Shown here: piece after piece, positions 38,181 to 45,356 of the stretch
How positions within the stretch are numbered: position 1 is the first letter of the stretch
Layout of the letters: each line of letters begins with the position of its first letter
Assembly (NCBI RefSeq): GCF_009857445.1
Contig: NZ_WWCN01000015.1
Location: 1 to 64,000 of the forward strand
DNA length: 64,000 nucleotides
Direction: 5' to 3'
Source of the DNA: Duganella flavida
GTDB taxonomy: Bacteria > Pseudomonadota > Gammaproteobacteria > Burkholderiales > Burkholderiaceae_D
Position numbers and translations under genes: made by a program
Notes under the pieces: generated by a model
The model's database searches: none
The model's input: only the letters and a program-made list of their open reading frames with translations
What the model was told of the DNA's origin: nothing

Positions 38181-38885
38181 TCAGCCGCGCTTGGGAATAT
38201 CCAATCCACGCGCCACGGCCGGACGATCGACAAACGCCGCCAGCACGCGCTGCACGTTGGTGAATTGGTGGAACTCCACCAGCTCGCCCGCGCCGTAGAA
38301 ATTCACCAGATTGCGCACCCACGGGAAGATGGCGATGTCTGCAATGGTGTACTCATCGCCCATGATCCACTTGCGACCTTGCAGGCGCTGCTCCAGCACC
38401 GCCAGCAAACGCTTGGACTCGTTGATGTAGCGGTCACGCGGACGCTTGTCCTCGTAGTCCTTGCCGGCGAACTTATGGAAGAAGCCCACCTGCCCGAACA
38501 TCGGCCCGATGCCGCCCATCTGGAACATCAGCCACTGGATGGTTTCGTAGCGGCCGGCGGCGTCTTTCGGGATCAGCTGGCCGCTCTTGTCGGCGATATA
38601 CAGCAAAATGGCGCCGGACTCGAACAGCGGCAGCGGCTTGCCATCCGGCCCATTCGGATCGAGGATGGCCGGGATCTTGTTGTTCGGGTTCAGTGACAGG
38701 AATTCCGGCGACATCTGGTCGTTGCGGTCAAAGCTGACCAGGTGCGGCTCGTAGGCCAGGCCGGTCTCCTCCAGTGCAATCGACACCTTCACACCGTTCG
38801 GCGTCGGCAGCGAGTAGAGCTGGATGCGCTCTGGGTGCTGGGCCGGCCACTTGGCGGAGATAGGAAAAGCAGACAAATCGGTCAT
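38181..38885 (-). CDS. glutathione S-transferase, YghU/YfcG (Nu) type
   Basis: 234 residues. Thioredoxin-fold N-terminus with LYSLPTPNGVKVSIALEETG, where the Thr-Pro-Asn pattern marks Nu-class disulfide-bond oxidoreductases, and the NPNNKIPAILDP cis-proline loop. C-terminal helical domain (WLMFQMGGIGPMFGQVGFFH). Likely a glutathione-dependent disulfide reductase. Abuts the convergent gene with no gap, and is followed upstream by 34 bases before the membrane methyltransferase. Confidence 0.9.
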   Translation of the reverse strand: MTDLSAFPISAKWPAQHPERIQLYSLPTPNGVKVSIALEETGLAYEPHLVSFDRNDQMSPEFLSLNPNNKIPAILDPNGPDGKPLPLFESGAILLYIADKSGQLIPKDAAGRYETIQWLMFQMGGIGPMFGQVGFFHKFAGKDYEDKRPRDRYINESKRLLAVLEQRLQGRKWIMGDEYTIADIAIFPWVRNLVNFYGAGELVEFHQFTNVQRVLAAFVDRPAVARGLDIPKRG

Positions 38886-38919
38886 GGGACACTTTCAAAA
38901 GAAAATATCCGTCGATTAT

Positions 38920-39534
38920 CTACGAACCGCCGGAAACGTGCTGGCGACGCCCAAAAGCGGGAAGCAGGCGATTGGTACGCTGCTGGTACTCGGCATATGC
39001 GGGGCCAAAGTGGTCCAGCATCATCTTTTCCTCGTGCTCGATACGGGAAAAGTACAGGATCGAGAACGCAATCAGGAACGCCGGTCCCACCACAAAATTG
39101 GCCAGCAACAGCATCTGCGCCAGTCCGTTGATGAACACGGCGGTGTACATGGGATGGCGTATCCGCGCGTAGATCCCCTGCGACACCAGCGTATGTGCCT
39201 CCTTCATTTCCAGCTTGGGAGAGAACAGCCGCCCCAGGTCATGATGCGACTTCCAGAACAAAAACACGCCGAGGATGGCGGCCACGCTGCCCAACACACC
39301 TTGCAATGGGCTAGCCGCATAATTCGCGAAGTCGAACCACGACGTGCACAGGTACAGCACCGGCATGGTCAACGAACCGGTGAAGACCAGCAGCAGGTTG
39401 AACCGTTCCTTCGCGTTGTCACGCGATTCGACCGCCTTGGCCTTCTTGTTCCGGAATTCCCACGGCGCCCGGATCAGGAAGCACGCTACGATCATCAGGA
39501 CAAAAATGTAGTCAAACACTCCCAGGTGGTGCAT
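38920..39534 (-). CDS. isoprenylcysteine/phospholipid methyltransferase-type membrane protein
   Basis: 204 residues with four to five spans. The C-terminal SAM-binding part of the PEMT/ICMT group is clear: LVSQGIYARIRHPMYTAVF (RHPxY motif) and the RIEHEEKMMLDHFGPAYAEY Glu-Glu motif. AAGGAG seven bases before the ATG. The substrate is unknown; bacterial members methylate lipids or small molecules. Confidence 0.85.
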   Translation of the reverse strand: MHHLGVFDYIFVLMIVACFLIRAPWEFRNKKAKAVESRDNAKERFNLLLVFTGSLTMPVLYLCTSWFDFANYAASPLQGVLGSVAAILGVFLFWKSHHDLGRLFSPKLEMKEAHTLVSQGIYARIRHPMYTAVFINGLAQMLLLANFVVGPAFLIAFSILYFSRIEHEEKMMLDHFGPAYAEYQQRTNRLLPAFGRRQHVSGGS

Positions 39535-39594
39535 AGGCGGCTCCTTTTCGTGGCAATCAGGATAACATCTATACTGGCTGTGCTAGCATTCAGC

Positions 39595-40365
39595 ATGAAC
39601 GCGCGAAGACTCTTCCTGCTAGCAAGCCTGTCGCTCACGCTCCCATGCGTCGCCGGCGAACTGATCATCCCACTGGTCACCTACTACGACTACGCGCCCT
39701 TCCACAGCGCCGAGGACAGCGCCGACCTGACGCACGAACTGGCTGCCCTGCTCACCAGGGAATCCGGCGGCCGTTACCGCTTCGTGCCGACACTGCTGCC
39801 CAAGAAACGCATCGACAATATGATGCAATTCCAGCACTGGCAAGGCGTGATCGCCTGGACCAACCCGCGCTTCTTTTACGACGAGAACAAAACACGCTAC
39901 CTTTGGACCGAACCACTGCTAGTGGAGGCCGACCTGGTGGTGTCGCACATCGACGCCCCGGTTAAATTCGCCGGACTCGATACGCTGCGCGGCAAGGTGC
40001 TGGGCACCGTCCTGAACCAGCGCTATGCGGACGTCGAACCGATGCTGGCCAATCGCCAGCTGCGGCGGGCTGATGCGCCGACACTGGAATCGAATGTGCG
40101 CAAGCTGCTGCTCAAGCGGGTCGATGTGGTGTTCATCTCGCGCAGCGCCCTGAGCGGACTGCGCCACCGCATTCCTGACTTCGAAAGCCAGCTCTACATC
40201 GCGCCGCAGCCACGCAACACCTTCACCCGCCACCTGATGCTCACGCCCGGCTTGCCACCCGCAGTGATCAGCTACGTGCAGCAAACTACTGCCCACTTCG
40301 AACACAACCCGGCCTGGCGCGACCTCACCCTGCGCTACCACGTGGACGGCCAGGTGCCGCACTAG
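39595..40365 (+). CDS. solute-binding-like (SBP_bac_3) secreted protein
   Basis: 256 residues from ATG 39595, chosen because the first 20 residues form a signal peptide (ARRLFLLASLSLTLPCVAGE); the open frame reaches much further back. The type II periplasmic binding fold begins LIIPLVTYYDYAPFHSAED. Such stand-alone proteins occur often in this group and may be sensors rather than transport subunits: no permease or ATPase is near. It marks the chromosomal edge of the integron array. Confidence 0.8.
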   Translation: MNARRLFLLASLSLTLPCVAGELIIPLVTYYDYAPFHSAEDSADLTHELAALLTRESGGRYRFVPTLLPKKRIDNMMQFQHWQGVIAWTNPRFFYDENKTRYLWTEPLLVEADLVVSHIDAPVKFAGLDTLRGKVLGTVLNQRYADVEPMLANRQLRRADAPTLESNVRKLLLKRVDVVFISRSALSGLRHRIPDFESQLYIAPQPRNTFTRHLMLTPGLPPAVISYVQQTTAHFEHNPAWRDLTLRYHVDGQVPH

Positions 40366-40385
40366 GCATCGTCTGGCGCTAAATT

Positions 40386-40392
40386 GTTGGGC
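40386..40392 (-). repeat. terminal half attC (array end)
   Basis: GTTGGGC fits GTTRRRY and lies four bases from the stop of the last cassette gene. The opposing half-site cannot be found in the following 60 bases, which already belong to the flanking gene, so the last attC looks truncated. Confidence 0.55.
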
Positions 40393-40395
40393 CGC

Positions 40396-40833
40396 TTACT
40401 TGGCGTATTTTGATAAAGCATCAGCGGGGAGCTTGGCCGAATCGCCTTGCAGAGTTGGGGTTGGATTCCTCACCATTTCTATGCGCCCAATGCATTCAAT
40501 CTCTTTTTCGTAGCCAGGGATCCGCGCGAAGTATGGCCCTACATCGCGCGCCAGTGACTGTCGCAATTGCGAATTCTGGTTCAACGCTTCTTCAAGGCCT
40601 GGAATTGGCAGCTTCAGTACGCTCCACGCTTGAAATGCCGCTTCGATCTCACTCTTGTTTTTTGGATAGGACTTCGCGCACTCATCAAAGAAAGTCGCAG
40701 TCTCCGCAATAACGCGGATCACGCAACGATCCAGATCTTCGTCACATGGACCATGAGCACCAAAAACCAGCGGTGAAAAGGAAAGCAGCAGAATAGCAAG
40801 CAGGTTTTGTCGTGAGGATGTCATGCGCTTCAT
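40396..40833 (-). CDS. cassette 10: exported protein of unknown function
   Basis: 145 residues with a signal peptide (about 1-25, QNLLAILLLSFSPLVFGA). Four cysteines (in GPCDEDLDRC, FFDECAK and EIECIG) could form two disulfides in the periplasm. No family recognised. Start may be ATG 40833 or ATG 40824. Its stop lies four bases from the terminal half attC. Confidence 0.65.
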   Translation of the reverse strand: MKRMTSSRQNLLAILLLSFSPLVFGAHGPCDEDLDRCVIRVIAETATFFDECAKSYPKNKSEIEAAFQAWSVLKLPIPGLEEALNQNSQLRQSLARDVGPYFARIPGYEKEIECIGRIEMVRNPTPTLQGDSAKLPADALSKYAK

Positions 40834-40909
40834 TCGATATTAGTACAACGAGAAAATTCAGCCGCGCCATCTGGCGTCGGCTTCAATGTTTGGCTAAGTC
40901 TCTTGTGAT

Positions 40910-40994
40910 ATCCAACCTCTACCCGGCACGACAAGCGAGCAGCGATTGGCGTGTCCAGCGAAAGAAGTGAGCGAGGTCGAGCACATGGTTAGGC
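40910..40994 (-). repeat. attC of cassette 9 (candidate, imperfect)
   Basis: Ends ATCCAAC (40910-40916) and GTTAGGC (40988-40994) fit the consensus; the inner pairing is poorer than in the other sites. The stop codon of the preceding cassette gene (TAA, 40989-40991) lies inside the end motif. Confidence 0.55.
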
Positions 40995-41336
40995 CGTCCG
41001 ATTATTATGGCGTATGCGCACAAGAGAAAACGCCTCAAGACATTGAGCGTGGAGTTCAGTACCCCGCTCCTCTGCAGTAACTAAAGTAATCATTGTATCC
41101 GGCTCGAAGGTCCGCTCCCCTCGTTCAGCTAAGCTACCAATTTGGGCAAAGATCCGATGCTGAATTTCGTTGATCTGTCGTAGCAAGATCGGATCAACAA
41201 CTCCTGGAGCCTGAAACTCGTACGCGCCACGAGCGACAACCGTAAGCCAATGACCAAGCCGTGAAAGAAATGTAGTTTCCTCCGACGGAGTGAGATCGGA
41301 AAGAAATTGGACGGCTTCTTGATGCGTAATTGACAT
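40989..41336 (-). CDS. cassette 9: hypothetical protein
   Basis: 115 residues, soluble and mostly helical, with a patch ILLRQINEIQHRIFAQIGSL. I do not recognise the family; similar sized unknown proteins are frequent in environmental cassettes. Its stop codon overlaps the attC end. Confidence 0.65.
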   Translation of the reverse strand: MSITHQEAVQFLSDLTPSEETTFLSRLGHWLTVVARGAYEFQAPGVVDPILLRQINEIQHRIFAQIGSLAERGERTFEPDTMITLVTAEERGTELHAQCLEAFSLVRIRHNNRTA

Positions 41337-41342
41337 AGCAGA

Positions 41343-41400
41343 GCCTAATGTTTGAGCTCACCGGCCGCCGAAGGCGGTCCAGTGGAATGAATGGTTAGGC
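41343..41400 (-). repeat. attC of cassette 8
   Basis: 58 bases, GCCTAAT ... GTTAGGC. The two arms pair along nearly all their length around a GAA loop (left CACCGGCCGCC, right GGCGGTCCAGTG), with an unpaired base that gives attC its strand polarity. The clearest short attC in the array. Confidence 0.85.
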
Positions 41401-41937
41401 CGTACTCAGCGCTATTGCAGAGTGAATGACAGTTGCATACTCGCCATGGAGGTTAGCCAGCGCCATGGCGTGCACTTCTTGGGCTGAACGTTTATTACCA
41501 TCGAAGTCTGTCTTCTCGAATGCGAACGTTCCGTCAGAGACCACATACGTCTTGAAGCCGAGGTTACCGGCTGTGCGTGCAGTCGACTCCACGGAGTTAT
41601 TGGTACTGACTCCAACAATCACCAGGGTGGACTCGCCACGGGCATGAAGCCAACGCTCCAGTCCCGTGTTGATGAACGCATCCGGGACGTTTTTCTCGAC
41701 AACATGCTCGTGCGGCAAAGGTACAAGCGCAGGCTGGAACTCGACCCCGGGCTGGCCGGGCCAAAAGGGCGAACCCGGCGTTCTGGAGATATGGCGCACA
41801 TGAACTATGGGGGCGTTGCGCAGACGCCAGTCTTCGAGAAGTCTCGCGATCACGGACTCGGCTTGAAGGTTGTTGCGGACAACGGGCTCTGGCCACGTCA
41901 TTCCAACTTGCATATCGATAATCAGTAGTGTGGGCAT
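41395..41937 (-). CDS. cassette 8: isochorismatase-like cysteine hydrolase
   Basis: 180 residues. Fold start TLLIIDMQVGMT carries the catalytic Asp; a Lys lies in VEKNVPDAF, and the nucleophile position is in TLVIVGVSTNNSVESTART. The usual Cys of this loop (GxxTxxCV) is replaced by Asn-Ser here, so classic cysteine hydrolase activity is uncertain. The family acts on isochorismate, nicotinamide or carbamoyl compounds. The only enzyme-like protein in the array. Confidence 0.8.
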   Translation of the reverse strand: MPTLLIIDMQVGMTWPEPVVRNNLQAESVIARLLEDWRLRNAPIVHVRHISRTPGSPFWPGQPGVEFQPALVPLPHEHVVEKNVPDAFINTGLERWLHARGESTLVIVGVSTNNSVESTARTAGNLGFKTYVVSDGTFAFEKTDFDGNKRSAQEVHAMALANLHGEYATVIHSAIALSTA

Positions 41938-41970
41938 GAGGTGCAGGCGATGAGGTCAATACGCTCATAA

Positions 41971-42043
41971 GGCATAGCGTGAAAAGTAACTGGCTGCCGG
42001 AACGCGCAGCGTAGAGGCAATCCAGTTGACTACTGGGTTAGCC
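41971..42043 (-). repeat. attC of cassette 7, twin of the site at 44601
   Basis: Ends GGCATAG and GTTAGCC, which deviate from consensus, but the inner stem AACTGGCTGCC/GGCAATCCAGTT and its loop are almost identical to the attC at 44601-44672. The stop codon TAA (42038-42040) is inside the right end. Confidence 0.75.
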
Positions 42044-42409
42044 ATTGTACGTGCCTGAAATGCAAGCTCGCGCACGTGCATTGGTGATCCCCGTTTCGAT
42101 TCGGTAGCGGACGCTTTGAAGCGTATGCTCAAGTTCATCTTGATTGCACCAATATTCGCCAATGGTTCCGAAATCGGAATACGACGAACAGTTGAAGCCG
42201 TCCTCGATGTCGTTGTACCAAATTACGGTCGTCCCCAATATGCCAACGACCCAAAATCCCCCACCAACGTTTCCATAGGAAGGCTCCGCCCATTTTTGAG
42301 GGGGAATGCGGACGCATTCCCACAGCATCGCCTCGGGCGGCTCCATCCGCGCCTCGGTCGCGAGAATCAAATCCCACAGCGCAGCTTCAGTGATCGGTGT
42401 CCAGTCCAT
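42038..42409 (-). CDS. cassette 7: hypothetical protein
   Basis: 123 residues. Starts DWTPITEAALWDLILATEAR and contains GGGFWVVGILG, YNDIEDGFN and YWCNQDELEHTL. I recall similar proteins of unknown function in other gene cassettes, but no named domain. Soluble; the acidic Trp-rich composition suggests a small globular binding protein. Confidence 0.7.
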   Translation of the reverse strand: MDWTPITEAALWDLILATEARMEPPEAMLWECVRIPPQKWAEPSYGNVGGGFWVVGILGTTVIWYNDIEDGFNCSSYSDFGTIGEYWCNQDELEHTLQSVRYRIETGITNARARACISGTYNG

Positions 42410-42416
42410 GCTCTTG

Positions 42417-42495
42417 GGCTAACGTGATTGCTCAGCGGTCTGCGGAAGTGAGCGAAGCCCGCTGTAGCGCGTCCGCTGGAGTTGATGATTAGCGC
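42417..42495 (-). repeat. attC of cassette 6
   Basis: Ends GGCTAAC and ATTAGCGC, slightly degenerate; the stem CAGCGG...CCGCTGGA is clear. It is related along its whole length to the attC at 44000-44077 (shared CTCAGCGG, TGCGGAAGTG, CCCGCTGTAG). Confidence 0.75.
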
Positions 42496-42501
42496 AATCC
42501 G

Positions 42502-42918
42502 TCATTCCTTAGCCCCAAGTTCGGAAATGACGCCTGCCGCCTGCTTTTTGTTCATGGAGTTTCCACAGCTATCAACAAAATATGCCTTTCCATCCTTATG
42601 CAAGAAGAGTAAGTAGTCCGCGCCGGCTTCCAACGGAAAGCGTGAGGAAGTATTTTCGGAGCGTAGGACCAACGAGGATCCAGTTGTGCCTTTCATTCGG
42701 CGGAGCACTTTGACGTGGTAGAGCGTTGCGGTGACCCCGGATGGATCGTGCGAATCTTCAGTCAGATCTTTGTGCCCAGATATATGAGCGACAACCACGG
42801 CGTCACTAGAACCAAATTCTTCGCGGGGGCTCGGATGCCTGCCATCGAGGCAGACGGCAGAAGCTTCCACGAAAGAGAGTAGCAACGTGATGAATAGAAC
42901 TAATTCTCGAATAATCAT
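42502..42918 (-). CDS. cassette 6: exported protein, NTR/TIMP-like layout
   Basis: 138 residues with a signal peptide (about 1-21, ELVLFITLLLSFVEASA). The mature part starts with a cysteine (CLDGRHPS) and has SDAVVVAHISG, VLRRMKG and YFVDSCGNS, an arrangement like bacterial netrin/TIMP-like secreted domains. Binding partner unknown. Confidence 0.65.
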   Translation of the reverse strand: MIIRELVLFITLLLSFVEASAVCLDGRHPSPREEFGSSDAVVVAHISGHKDLTEDSHDPSGVTATLYHVKVLRRMKGTTGSSLVLRSENTSSRFPLEAGADYLLFLHKDGKAYFVDSCGNSMNKKQAAGVISELGAKE

Positions 42919-42932
42919 GACGATGTTTCGAA

Positions 42933-43004
42933 CGCTAACGTATGCGATAACCGGCGGCTGGCGCGCGCAGCGCGTAAGCCGTACGGTTGATTAAAAGGTT
43001 AGAC
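42933..43004 (-). repeat. attC of cassette 5
   Basis: Ends CGCTAAC and GTTAGAC (the latter fits exactly). Inner stem ACCGGCGGCT/AGCCGTACGGT with a GC-rich palindromic loop (GCGCGCGCAGCGCG). Confidence 0.75.
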
Positions 43005-43010
43005 ATAAAC

Positions 43011-43496
43011 CTACGCGAACAAAGAAGTATACTCAGACACTCGATGCGCATCTATGCCCTTAGCCTGTTCAATGTACAGCGGATGATCACTCGGCTTCAG
43101 AAAAACATCCGGCCGAGTAGTCGGCCCCGTCAGTCGTAATTCGGCCTCCAAGCCACGAGAGCCATTAACAGTCGGAATTTCGTTAGCCAATTGAGCGTCG
43201 AATGGCATCTCGCCAAGTTGTTCCTCCGAGTCCCACAGATCGTAGATACGTTCAAACGAGGACCCAGAGATCTCAACCCATAAGCCTATACAGTATGGAT
43301 GCTCGCGTGACTCCACCGAGAGCGGGAGAAGTCCACGTACGAAGAATCGCTTCCCTTCAACGATACACAAATCACGATTCTCTTGAACAAGACGAGAACG
43401 ATCTTCAGAAGAAAGTCCCGCAACATCGTCGGGGCGACGAAAAGTCAACTCCATTTCTTCTATCGGATGTTCTTCTCCGCACTTTGAGCAAATCAA
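43011..43496 (-). CDS. cassette 5: DUF2199 domain-containing protein
   Basis: About 161 residues. CSKCGEEHP near the start, FFVRGLLPLSVESREHPYCI and GLWVEISGSSFERIYDLW match DUF2199, whose function is unknown. No ATG is available: TTG 43496 is the nearest start and there is no clear ribosome site, because the gene begins within about 15 bases of the recombination point. A CTG at 43508 is also possible. Confidence 0.8.
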   Translation of the reverse strand: MICSKCGEEHPIEEMELTFRRPDDVAGLSSEDRSRLVQENRDLCIVEGKRFFVRGLLPLSVESREHPYCIGLWVEISGSSFERIYDLWDSEEQLGEMPFDAQLANEIPTVNGSRGLEAELRLTGPTTRPDVFLKPSDHPLYIEQAKGIDAHRVSEYTSLFA

Positions 43497-43510
43497 TGAC
43501 TTATCTTTCA

Positions 43511-43572
43511 GTCTAACCTCGTTGAATTAACCGGCGCGCGTCAGTGCGTCTGGGTTGACTGAATTGTTGGGC
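43511..43572 (-). repeat. attC of cassette 4
   Basis: 62 bases; both ends match perfectly (GTCTAAC, GTTGGGC). The coding region of cassette 4 runs into it and encodes a tail ending NNSVNPDALTRAG, a known hallmark of proteins whose C-terminus is read from attC. Confidence 0.9.
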
Positions 43573-43976
43573 TTTTTTCTAAACAAAGCCGCAGTAACTG
43601 TTCCACTAAAAAATGCTGGGCCACCAAACATTAAGAAAAGAGTTCGAACCTCCGGCCATTCAAACGAACGAAGCAAAGTTACCGAACCAAAAGCCAACGA
43701 CAGAATACAGGCAACCGCGCCAATTGCCACATACGCCGCTCGCCCATTAAGCGAGCGGCGAAAGCCTCCGGCAATAGCCCCTGTGATTAAGGCCGGAATA
43801 CCCCCCAGCAGATAAGAGAACAAGGCAGAGCTAAACGTAGCCGGCAATAGGTATAGGAGTTCGATAGAAGGACTGGCAACGAGCGAGGCAATCGCAAGGA
43901 CAAATGAGAAGAGCAGCGAACCAATCGGAGGCGCCAGTACAACAAAAAACAGCATACCTTTCAGGACATCACTCAT
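43527..43976 (-). CDS. cassette 4: polytopic membrane protein, unknown
   Basis: 149 residues with four spans (about 8-28, 35-60, 80-100, 112-130). No family recognised. The last dozen residues come from the attC sequence. Such small membrane proteins are common in integrons and often have no homologs with known function. Confidence 0.7.
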   Translation of the reverse strand: MSDVLKGMLFFVVLAPPIGSLLFSFVLAIASLVASPSIELLYLLPATFSSALFSYLLGGIPALITGAIAGGFRRSLNGRAAYVAIGAVACILSLAFGSVTLLRSFEWPEVRTLFLMFGGPAFFSGTVTAALFRKKPNNSVNPDALTRAG

Positions 43977-43999
43977 ACACAGACACTTCTCTCTCAGCA

Positions 44000-44077
44000 G
44001 CCCAACGTGGTGGCTCAGCGGCGTGCGGAAGTGGGCAATGCCCGCTGTAGCACGTCCGCTGGAGCTGGTGGTTGGAC
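44000..44077 (-). repeat. attC of cassette 3
   Basis: 78 bases with perfect ends GCCCAAC and GTTGGAC and a long stem (GTGGTGGCTCAGCGG against CCGCTGGAGCTGGTGG). Confidence 0.9.
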
Positions 44078-44098
44078 AATTGCGTCAAATTCATCGAT

Positions 44099-44575
44099 TT
44101 AGTCGTCACTTCCAATTCCAGTATCCCACTGAATCTCACACCGATTGCAAATTGCTCCCCAATTTCGATTTTCCAAGATAGTCCGCTTACACTCGTTTCG
44201 GCAACTAGGACAAGCAAGCGTGCTCATCCGAAAAAAGGTAATGCCAAAAGCGACAAATATCGAGACCATACCGACAGGTCCGGCTATGCCAAACATTGTC
44301 CGATGCGAGGTTGACTCAAACAGAGCTGCTGCACCTATTGCAATTGCGCCGATCACAAAGAATGGTAGAGCGGGGCCGAATACTTTCTTTGTTGCACCAG
44401 GATATGGCTTGACCATGAATTCAGTGGAATCGCTGAAGGGAGCCTTCTCTCCAGCAAGTTTGCTCAAATGAGTTTCAATAAGAGCAGCCCGATCAGGGAA
44501 GCGCTCGCGATCAATCCGGGTCAGTATTTGCCTCAATTGAGCTTCATCGTACTTTTCGAAATCAGGAGCGTCCAT
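44099..44575 (-). CDS. cassette 3: membrane protein with zinc-ribbon-like tail
   Basis: 158 residues. Soluble helical N-terminus (about 1-65), two spans (near 70-88 and 95-115) and a C-terminal CPSC...C..C pattern (ACPSCRNECKR, ICNRCEIQW) that looks like a zinc ribbon. No known family recognised. Confidence 0.7.
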   Translation of the reverse strand: MDAPDFEKYDEAQLRQILTRIDRERFPDRAALIETHLSKLAGEKAPFSDSTEFMVKPYPGATKKVFGPALPFFVIGAIAIGAAALFESTSHRTMFGIAGPVGMVSIFVAFGITFFRMSTLACPSCRNECKRTILENRNWGAICNRCEIQWDTGIGSDD

Positions 44576-44600
44576 GGCTGACTATTCAAATGCTAGATCG

Positions 44601-44672
44601 GTCCAACGTGACAAGTAACTGGCTGCCGGAACGCGCAGCGTGGAGGCAGTCCAGTTGACTGCATTGTTGGGA
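44601..44672 (-). repeat. attC of cassette 2
   Basis: 72 bases, ends GTCCAAC and GTTGGGA. Inner stem AACTGGCTGCC against GGCAGTCCAGTT leaves one extra base unpaired, the classic extrahelical base. Near-identical to the attC at 41971-42043. Confidence 0.88.
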
Positions 44673-44684
44673 CCAATAGCACCC

Positions 44685-44990
44685 TTATGCATTTGATTTC
44701 TCGTCGTATGGATTGGGCTCTTTTACCCATGACTCGATAACTGTGCGACGCCACGCATGCCAACCAAGCGGCAAGGTCGCGAGCTCTCGTACCGAGCCAT
44801 CAAGTGCGACGATATCCTCTAGGCAGACTCGAACAGCATCTTCAATTTTAGGAGTATCCCAGCCAAGAAACTGCCACGCGCCATCATTCAGATTGTGACT
44901 CACATGGAGAATGGGCGAACGGCCTTCAGCGATCTCGCGCAGCGAAATCGCCAAGTAGTCTTTCGGTGCATCAAACTCCCAGGCGTCCAT
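44685..44990 (-). CDS. cassette 2: hypothetical protein
   Basis: 101 residues, soluble and acidic. LHVSHNLNDGAWQFLGWDTP and TLPLGWHAWRRTV stand out; the layout resembles small domains found as immunity or DUF proteins, but I cannot name one. The stop lies 13 bases from the attC end. Confidence 0.65.
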   Translation of the reverse strand: MDAWEFDAPKDYLAISLREIAEGRSPILHVSHNLNDGAWQFLGWDTPKIEDAVRVCLEDIVALDGSVRELATLPLGWHAWRRTVIESWVKEPNPYDEKSNA

Positions 44991-44995
44991 AGCCC

Positions 44996-45084
44996 TCCTA
45001 ACGTGGTGCTAAGCGGCTGGCCGCCCGTAAATTAAACAAAAAACTGCTAGGGTCCGGCCAGTCCGCTTGAGCTAGCTGTTGGCG
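44996..45084 (-). repeat. attC of cassette 1
   Basis: 89 bases. Ends TCCTAAC and GTTGGCG (one or two deviations). Stem AGCGGCTGGCCG against CGGCCAGTCCGCT with an extrahelical base, around an AT-rich loop. Confidence 0.75.
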
Positions 45085-45268
45085 CGTGCGGACCACGAAC
45101 CAAACACAAACCGGAACCACAGCACCTAATGCAGCAAAGGACAGAACGCTGACCGAAATTCGCGTACCGCGCCGCCACGGACAAAACGCCAGCCGTTACT
45201 ACTGCCCGTAACACACCACGGGCCAACGTAAAGTGGACGTCATATTGACGTTTTAAAAATATTAACAT
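45047..45268 (-). CDS. cassette 1: weak open reading frame
   Basis: 73 residues from ATG 45268 (MLIFLKRQYDVHF). Its C-terminus lies inside the attC. The composition is odd (Ala/Cys/Arg-rich) and no family is visible; the cassette may instead be empty or carry a promoter or RNA only. Confidence 0.3.
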   Translation of the reverse strand: MLIFLKRQYDVHFTLARGVLRAVVTAGVLSVAARYANFGQRSVLCCIRCCGSGLCLVRGPHAPTASSSGLAGP

Positions 45269-45332
45269 GCCAGATAACGACAATTTGAGCAAGGTCTAAG
45301 AGGCACTTTCCTCTTCCGGTGAGCATAAAGCG

Positions 45333-45339
45333 ACCTAAC
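45333..45339 (-). promoter_or_regulatory. candidate attI core site
   Basis: GTTAGGT on the minus strand fits GTTRRRY and lies between the integrase start (45357) and the first cassette. Its distance to intI, 17 bases, is shorter than in class 1 integrons, so another point in 45270-45340 is possible. No second integrase-binding repeats are obvious. Confidence 0.35.
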
Positions 45340-45356
45340 CACCGCGAGAAACCATC

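Larger units (their letters stand above)
40386..45340 (-). mobile_element. chromosomal integron cassette array (ten candidate cassettes)
   Basis: Small genes all on the minus strand, separated by imperfect inverted repeats of 58-89 bases whose outer ends fit RYYYAAC and GTTRRRY, the attC definition. Stop codons repeatedly fall inside or just next to the GTTRRRY end, as in cassettes. The array runs from a lone GTTGGGC at 40386-40392 (end of the array) to a candidate attI core at 45333-45339. It is transcribed away from the integrase gene, which starts 17 bases beyond on the other strand. Base composition is clearly more AT-rich than the flanks. Confidence 0.88.

Noticed and set aside
40386-45340. 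CRISPR array
   Set aside because: The repeats are inverted, variable and separated by whole genes, as for attC and not for CRISPR.
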